Assembly (NCBI GenBank): GCA_017396055.1
Contig: JAFQND010000026.1
Location: 1-17,799 of the forward strand
DNA length: 17,799 bases
Direction of reading: 5' to 3'
Origin: Oscillospiraceae bacterium
Lineage (GTDB): Bacteria; Bacillota; Clostridia; Oscillospirales; Ruminococcaceae
Shown: positions 14,441 to 17,799 of the stretch, piece by piece
Layout: every line of letters starts with the position of its first letter
How positions within the stretch are numbered: position 1 is the stretch's first letter
The notes under the pieces: generated by a model
Told to the model about the DNA's origin: nothing
Databases searched by the model: none
Seen by the model: the letters and a program-made list of their open reading frames with translations, nothing else
Made by a program: the position numbers and the translations under genes

Positions 14441-15391
14441 ATGAACTATATCAAAACTTCGGAACATTTTCCCAGCTGCAGCGAAAAGGGCGAAAACGCC
14501 TGTTATTTCTGGCTTCCCGCCTCGGGAAATCTCAGAGCCATTGTACAGCTGGCCCACGGTATGTGCGAATATGCCGAGCGTTATGAGCATCTGGCAGAGG
14601 TGCTCTGTCAAAAGGATATTGCCCTGATTTCCCATGACCACCCCGGCCACGGACGCTCTGCGGCAGCCGCCGAAGACCTGGGCTTCATCGACGAAACAAA
14701 CGGCGCCGACCTGCTGACCGAAGACTTCAGAAAGATGCACCTGATCATCAGAGAGCGCTTTCCCGATACGCCTGTTTTCCTCCTCGGACACAGCATGGGT
14801 TCGTTTGTGGTCAGAGACTATCTCTCCCGCTGGAGCGACGGCCTTTCGGGCGCCGTCATCTGCGGCACTGCGGGTCCCAATCCCGCCGCAAAGATCGGTA
14901 TCCTTCTGGCAAAAGCCATCATCCGCCTGAAGGGAAGCCGCCACCGCTCAAAGCTTCTCTCCTCCATCTCCACCGGCGCATACGGAAAGGCCTTCCCCGG
15001 CGACCCGGCCGGACAGAACGCCTGGATCAGCCGCGACTCTGAGCTGACCGCCCGCTATGCCGCCGATCCCTTCTGCAATTATCTCTTCACCGCCGCCGGA
15101 TACCGCGATCTGTTCACCCTGCTGGCCCGGGTATCCGAACCGGACTGGGCAGCTTCCCTGCCGAAAGAGCTGCCGCTTTATCTGATCGCCGGTGAACAGG
15201 ACCCGGTGGGAGATATGGGCAAGGGCGTGCGTGTCGTTGCCGACCGTCTGCACAAGGCGGGCATCCGCGACCTGACCCTCCGGCTCTATGCCGATGACCG
15301 GCACGAGATCTTCAACGAACTCGACAAAGACCGGGTATTTTCTGATCTGCTCTGCTGGCTGGAAGAGCGTCTTCCCGCGGAAAAAGTCTGA
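14441..15391 (+). CDS. Alpha/beta hydrolase, monoacylglycerol-lipase/lysophospholipase type
   Basis: A 316-residue cytosolic protein of the Hydrolase_4 (PldB-like) group. The nucleophile elbow GHSMGS has Ser118, the acid is Asp254 in GEQDPVG, and the base is His288 in DDRHEIFNE, so the triad is complete. LAHGMCEYAERYEHLAEVL and HDHPGHGRS are the usual oxyanion-hole and lid-side blocks of bacterial monoacylglycerol lipases. There is no signal peptide. Likely substrates are monoacylglycerols or lysophospholipids, but this family is broad and the substrate is not fixed by motifs. A perfect AGGAGGTG lies 5 nt before the ATG; the frame is open upstream to 14363, inside the terminator, which is not coding. 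Confidence 0.9.
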   Translation: MNYIKTSEHFPSCSEKGENACYFWLPASGNLRAIVQLAHGMCEYAERYEHLAEVLCQKDIALISHDHPGHGRSAAAAEDLGFIDETNGADLLTEDFRKMHLIIRERFPDTPVFLLGHSMGSFVVRDYLSRWSDGLSGAVICGTAGPNPAAKIGILLAKAIIRLKGSRHRSKLLSSISTGAYGKAFPGDPAGQNAWISRDSELTARYAADPFCNYLFTAAGYRDLFTLLARVSEPDWAASLPKELPLYLIAGEQDPVGDMGKGVRVVADRLHKAGIRDLTLRLYADDRHEIFNELDKDRVFSDLLCWLEERLPAEKV

Positions 15392-15456
15392 CATTCTATC
15401 TCCAAATTCACCAATTTCCCCCCTGTACCTTTACCACATTTAAGACAAGTGCCGTA

Positions 15457-15485
15457 TTGCCATTTTGACAGGAATCCATTATAAT
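15457..15485 (+). promoter_or_regulatory. Sigma-A promoter of mtaB
   Basis: TTGCCA (15457-15462), 17-nt spacer, consensus TATAAT (15480-15485). A TTGACA lies inside the spacer but only 9 nt from the -10 and is not usable with it. Confidence 0.72.
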
Positions 15486-15546
15486 ATGTATTGGATAAAA
15501 GTTTGTCTGTGCTGCCCCCGACAGTGGTCAGATGGGAGGAGAAAAA

Positions 15547-16836
15547 TTGGCCCGTATCGCATTCACGACCCTTGGCTGTAAAGTCAACCAGTATGAGACC
15601 GAATGTCTCGCCGAACTGTTTTCCCAAAACGGTTTCGAAGTCGTAGAACCGGACGAAGCTGCCGATGTTTATGTCATCAACTCCTGTACCGTCACCGCTT
15701 CCGGCGACAAAAAGACGAGACAGATGCTGCGCCGAATGAAAAAGAAAAACCCGGGCTCCATCGCCGCCCTGACCGGCTGTTATCCTCAGGCGTTTCCCGA
15801 TAAAGCCGCAGCCATTCCCGAAGCCGATATCGTCACCGGTACCAAAGACCGGCTGGATCTGCTTGACAAGGTCCAGAAAGCCCTCGAAGGCGAGCGGATC
15901 GTCTCGGTCACGCCCCATATCCGCGGCGAGCTGTTCGAGCCCATGCGGGTAAACGGACTTCGCGGCCGCAGCCGTGCCTATCTGAAGATCGAAGACGGCT
16001 GTGAACGGTACTGCTCTTACTGTATCATCCCCACCGCCCGTGGTCCCATCCGTTCCAAACCCATGGAGGATATCCGCGAAGAAGTCACCGCGCTGGCAGA
16101 TGCCGGTTATAAAGAAGTGGTGCTGGTGGGCATCAATCTTTCCTCCTACGGCAAAGAGACGGGTCTCAGACTCATTGACGCCATCGAGCTGTGCTGTTCT
16201 GTTCCCGGTATCGAAAGAGTCCGCCTCGGCAGCCTTGAGCCCGAACTTCTGACCGGCGATGACATCGCCCGTATGGCAAAGCTCAAAAATTTCTGTCCGC
16301 AGTTTCACCTGTCGCTGCAGAGCGGCTGTGACCGGACACTCAAAGCCATGAACCGCCACTACGACAGCGCCGAATATGCCCGCATCGTCCGGGATATCCG
16401 CGCCTCCTTTGACAATGCCGCCATTACCACCGACATCATGGTAGGCTTTGCCGGCGAGACCGAAGAGGACCACAAAGCCTCCCTTGCTTTTGCAGAAGAG
16501 ATCGGCTTTGCAAAGGTCCATGTCTTCGCCTATTCCCGCAGAGAGGGCACCGTGGCAGCCCGCCGTCCCGATCAGGTACCCGAACCCGTCAAGGACCTTC
16601 GCAGCCGCGAGATGATCGAACTCACCGACCGCACCAGAGACGAATTTTTGCTTTCTCAGGTCGGCAGAGTGGAGGATGTCCTGGTCGAAACCACCAAGAC
16701 CCCCTTCGGTTATGAAGGCTTTACGATGAACTACACCCCCGTCGCCGTCGACTGTCCGCCCGAAACCTGCGGCAAAATCGTCCGCGTGCGGATCACCGCC
16801 GCCCTGAACGGCACCTGTCTGGGTGAGCTCGTCTGA
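15547..16836 (+). CDS. mtaB: tRNA t6A37 methylthiotransferase MtaB (radical SAM)
   Basis: A 429-residue enzyme that adds a methylthio group to C2 of t6A37 in tRNAs reading ANN codons, giving ms2t6A. The N-terminal UPF0004 domain has the three auxiliary-cluster cysteines Cys11, Cys47 and Cys78; the radical-SAM cluster is Cys152-x3-Cys156-x2-Cys159 (CERYCSYC). A TRAM-like RNA-binding tail occupies about residues 370-429. GCKVNQYE is the MtaB-type signature, unlike the GCQMN of MiaB. I choose the TTG at 15547, 5 nt behind GGGAGGAG, because the in-frame ATG at 15532 overlaps that binding site. All six cysteines are present, so the enzyme should be active. purL follows after 132 nt with no obvious terminator. 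Confidence 0.94.
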   Translation: MARIAFTTLGCKVNQYETECLAELFSQNGFEVVEPDEAADVYVINSCTVTASGDKKTRQMLRRMKKKNPGSIAALTGCYPQAFPDKAAAIPEADIVTGTKDRLDLLDKVQKALEGERIVSVTPHIRGELFEPMRVNGLRGRSRAYLKIEDGCERYCSYCIIPTARGPIRSKPMEDIREEVTALADAGYKEVVLVGINLSSYGKETGLRLIDAIELCCSVPGIERVRLGSLEPELLTGDDIARMAKLKNFCPQFHLSLQSGCDRTLKAMNRHYDSAEYARIVRDIRASFDNAAITTDIMVGFAGETEEDHKASLAFAEEIGFAKVHVFAYSRREGTVAARRPDQVPEPVKDLRSREMIELTDRTRDEFLLSQVGRVEDVLVETTKTPFGYEGFTMNYTPVAVDCPPETCGKIVRVRITAALNGTCLGELV

Positions 16837-16968
16837 GTTATTTTGTGCGTATCCTTATTCACCATAAATCGTCTATCCTGGGAAAGGCCATTTATACCGG
16901 CACTGTACGGCAGCAGCGCTCCGGCGGTCTTCCCATAAAATCCCCTGCCGAGATATGGAGATCGTGAA

Positions 16969-17799
16969 ATGTCCGTATTCAGAATCTATGTGGAAAAGAA
17001 ACCCGCCTTTGCCGTCGAAGCAAACGGTGTCCGTCACGACATCAAGGCCTCTCTGGGTCTGCCTGTCACCGGTGTCCGTCTCTTCAACCGCTATGATGTG
17101 GAAGGCATTGACGAAGCGACCTTTGAGACCGCTTCCCGCACCATCTTCTCTGAGCCCGCAGTCGATGTGACCAGCGCAGAGCTGCCCGAGCTGGGTGCAG
17201 ACCAGCACATCCTCGCCGTGGAATATCTGCCCGGCCAGTTTGACCAGCGCGCAGACTCCTGCGAACAGTGCATCCAGATCATGACTCAGGGCGAACGTCC
17301 CCGCGTCCGCAACGCCCGCGTCTATCTGATCGACGGCAAGCTGACCGAGGCCGACCTGGAGACCATCAAGGGCTTCCTGATCAACCCTGTCGAGTCCCGC
17401 GAAGCTTCTCTCGAAAAGTTCGAGACCCTGGCTGTCAACTATGACATCCCCACCACCGTCGCCACCCTGGACGGCTTTATCGCTCTGGACGAGGCAGGTC
17501 TTGCCGACTTCATCGCTTCCTACGGTCTTGCCATGGACCTGGACGATATCAAGTTCTGCCAGGCTTATTTCCGCGACACCGAAAAGCGCGACCCCACCAT
17601 CACCGAGATCCGCATGATCGATACCTACTGGTCTGACCACTGCCGTCACACCACCTTCTCCACCATCGTTGACAGTGTCGAGATCGAGGACGAAGCTGTC
17701 AAAGCTACTTATGAGAAATATCTGGGCCTGCGCGACGAGCTGTACACCGCCAAGGGCAAGAAAAAGAACCTGACCCTGATGGACATCGCCACCATCGGC
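16969..17799 (+). CDS. purL: Phosphoribosylformylglycinamidine synthase, N-terminal part (runs off edge)
   Basis: 277 codons are visible and no stop occurs before the window ends. FGAM synthase converts FGAR, glutamine and ATP to FGAM in purine synthesis. The N-terminus (MSVFRIYVEKKPAFAVEANG) is the PurS-like domain of the long single-chain enzyme clade found in clostridia and streptococci, a protein of about 1,240 residues in that family. The conserved motif TYWSDHCRHTTF, with the active-site histidine region, is at about residues 222-233. GGAG lies 9 nt before the ATG. The 132-nt spacer after mtaB holds no clear promoter, terminator or known purine-linked riboswitch, so readthrough from mtaB is possible. 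Confidence 0.94.
   Translation, partial: MSVFRIYVEKKPAFAVEANGVRHDIKASLGLPVTGVRLFNRYDVEGIDEATFETASRTIFSEPAVDVTSAELPELGADQHILAVEYLPGQFDQRADSCEQCIQIMTQGERPRVRNARVYLIDGKLTEADLETIKGFLINPVESREASLEKFETLAVNYDIPTTVATLDGFIALDEAGLADFIASYGLAMDLDDIKFCQAYFRDTEKRDPTITEIRMIDTYWSDHCRHTTFSTIVDSVEIEDEAVKATYEKYLGLRDELYTAKGKKKNLTLMDIATIG

Noticed and set aside
12836-14944. A 702-codon open frame on the minus strand opposite the NSS and hydrolase genes
   Set aside because: It is a shadow of two real genes and crosses their intergenic terminator; its composition is Glu/Asp/Gly/Gln-rich with no domain.
15463-15485. TTGACA close to TATAAT upstream of mtaB read as one promoter
   Set aside because: The spacing is only 9 nt; TTGCCA at 15457 gives the correct 17 nt.

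Overview
The window looks like the chromosome of an anaerobic, Gram-positive member of the Clostridia, most probably an Oscillospiraceae/Ruminococcaceae-type gut bacterium. The basis is a moderately high GC content, strong AGGAGG-type ribosome binding sites, several TTG starts, sigma-A promoters with TTGACx-17-TAxxxT spacing, a Na+-type F-ATPase rotor subunit, a single-aptamer glycine riboswitch, a LexA of the Firmicutes type and the long single-chain FGAM synthase. No species can be named from the sequence alone. I see no mobile element, CRISPR array, rRNA or tRNA.

Left part (1-4360, minus strand). An F1Fo ATP synthase operon runs leftwards in the order atpI-like, atpB (a), atpE (c), atpF (b), atpH (delta), atpA (alpha, cut by the window edge). 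Its promoter lies at 3120-3148, and a perfect-looking intrinsic terminator sits in the roughly 185-nt leader between that promoter and the first gene. The c subunit carries a Na+-type ligand set with two carboxylates (Glu36 and Glu69). Upstream is a ROK-family winged-helix regulator that has lost the sugar-kinase motifs; it is divergent from the next operon.

Middle (4487-7197, plus strand). One promoter drives a tightly packed operon of a TVP38/TMEM64 membrane protein, two separate TrkA-type NAD-binding K+-transport regulators, and lexA, closed by a clean terminator. A second operon (7301-10642) holds a fused nucleotidyltransferase/choline-kinase protein (LicC-LicA type) and a BCCT transporter. 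It is best read as choline uptake plus activation to phosphocholine or CDP-choline, but the nucleotidyltransferase signature loop is degenerate.

Right part (10705-17799). A glycine riboswitch of the single-aptamer type with a vestigial upstream 'ghost' aptamer and a downstream terminator controls an AGCS alanine/glycine:Na+ symporter. A small PQ-loop-like membrane protein follows on the opposite strand, sharing a bidirectional terminator. Then come an NSS-family Na+ symporter, an alpha/beta hydrolase of the monoacylglycerol-lipase type, the tRNA methylthiotransferase MtaB, and the N-terminal 277 codons of purL (FGAM synthase), which run off the right edge.

How it fits together: two or three Na+-coupled solute transporters (AGCS, NSS, possibly the BCCT) sit within about 15 kb of an ATP synthase predicted to use Na+, consistent with a sodium-based energy economy. 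This is an inference from residues and neighbourhood. Most of the window is ordinary core genome; the best candidates for a second look are the c-ring ligand set, the atp leader terminator, the degenerate LicC domain and the riboswitch architecture.
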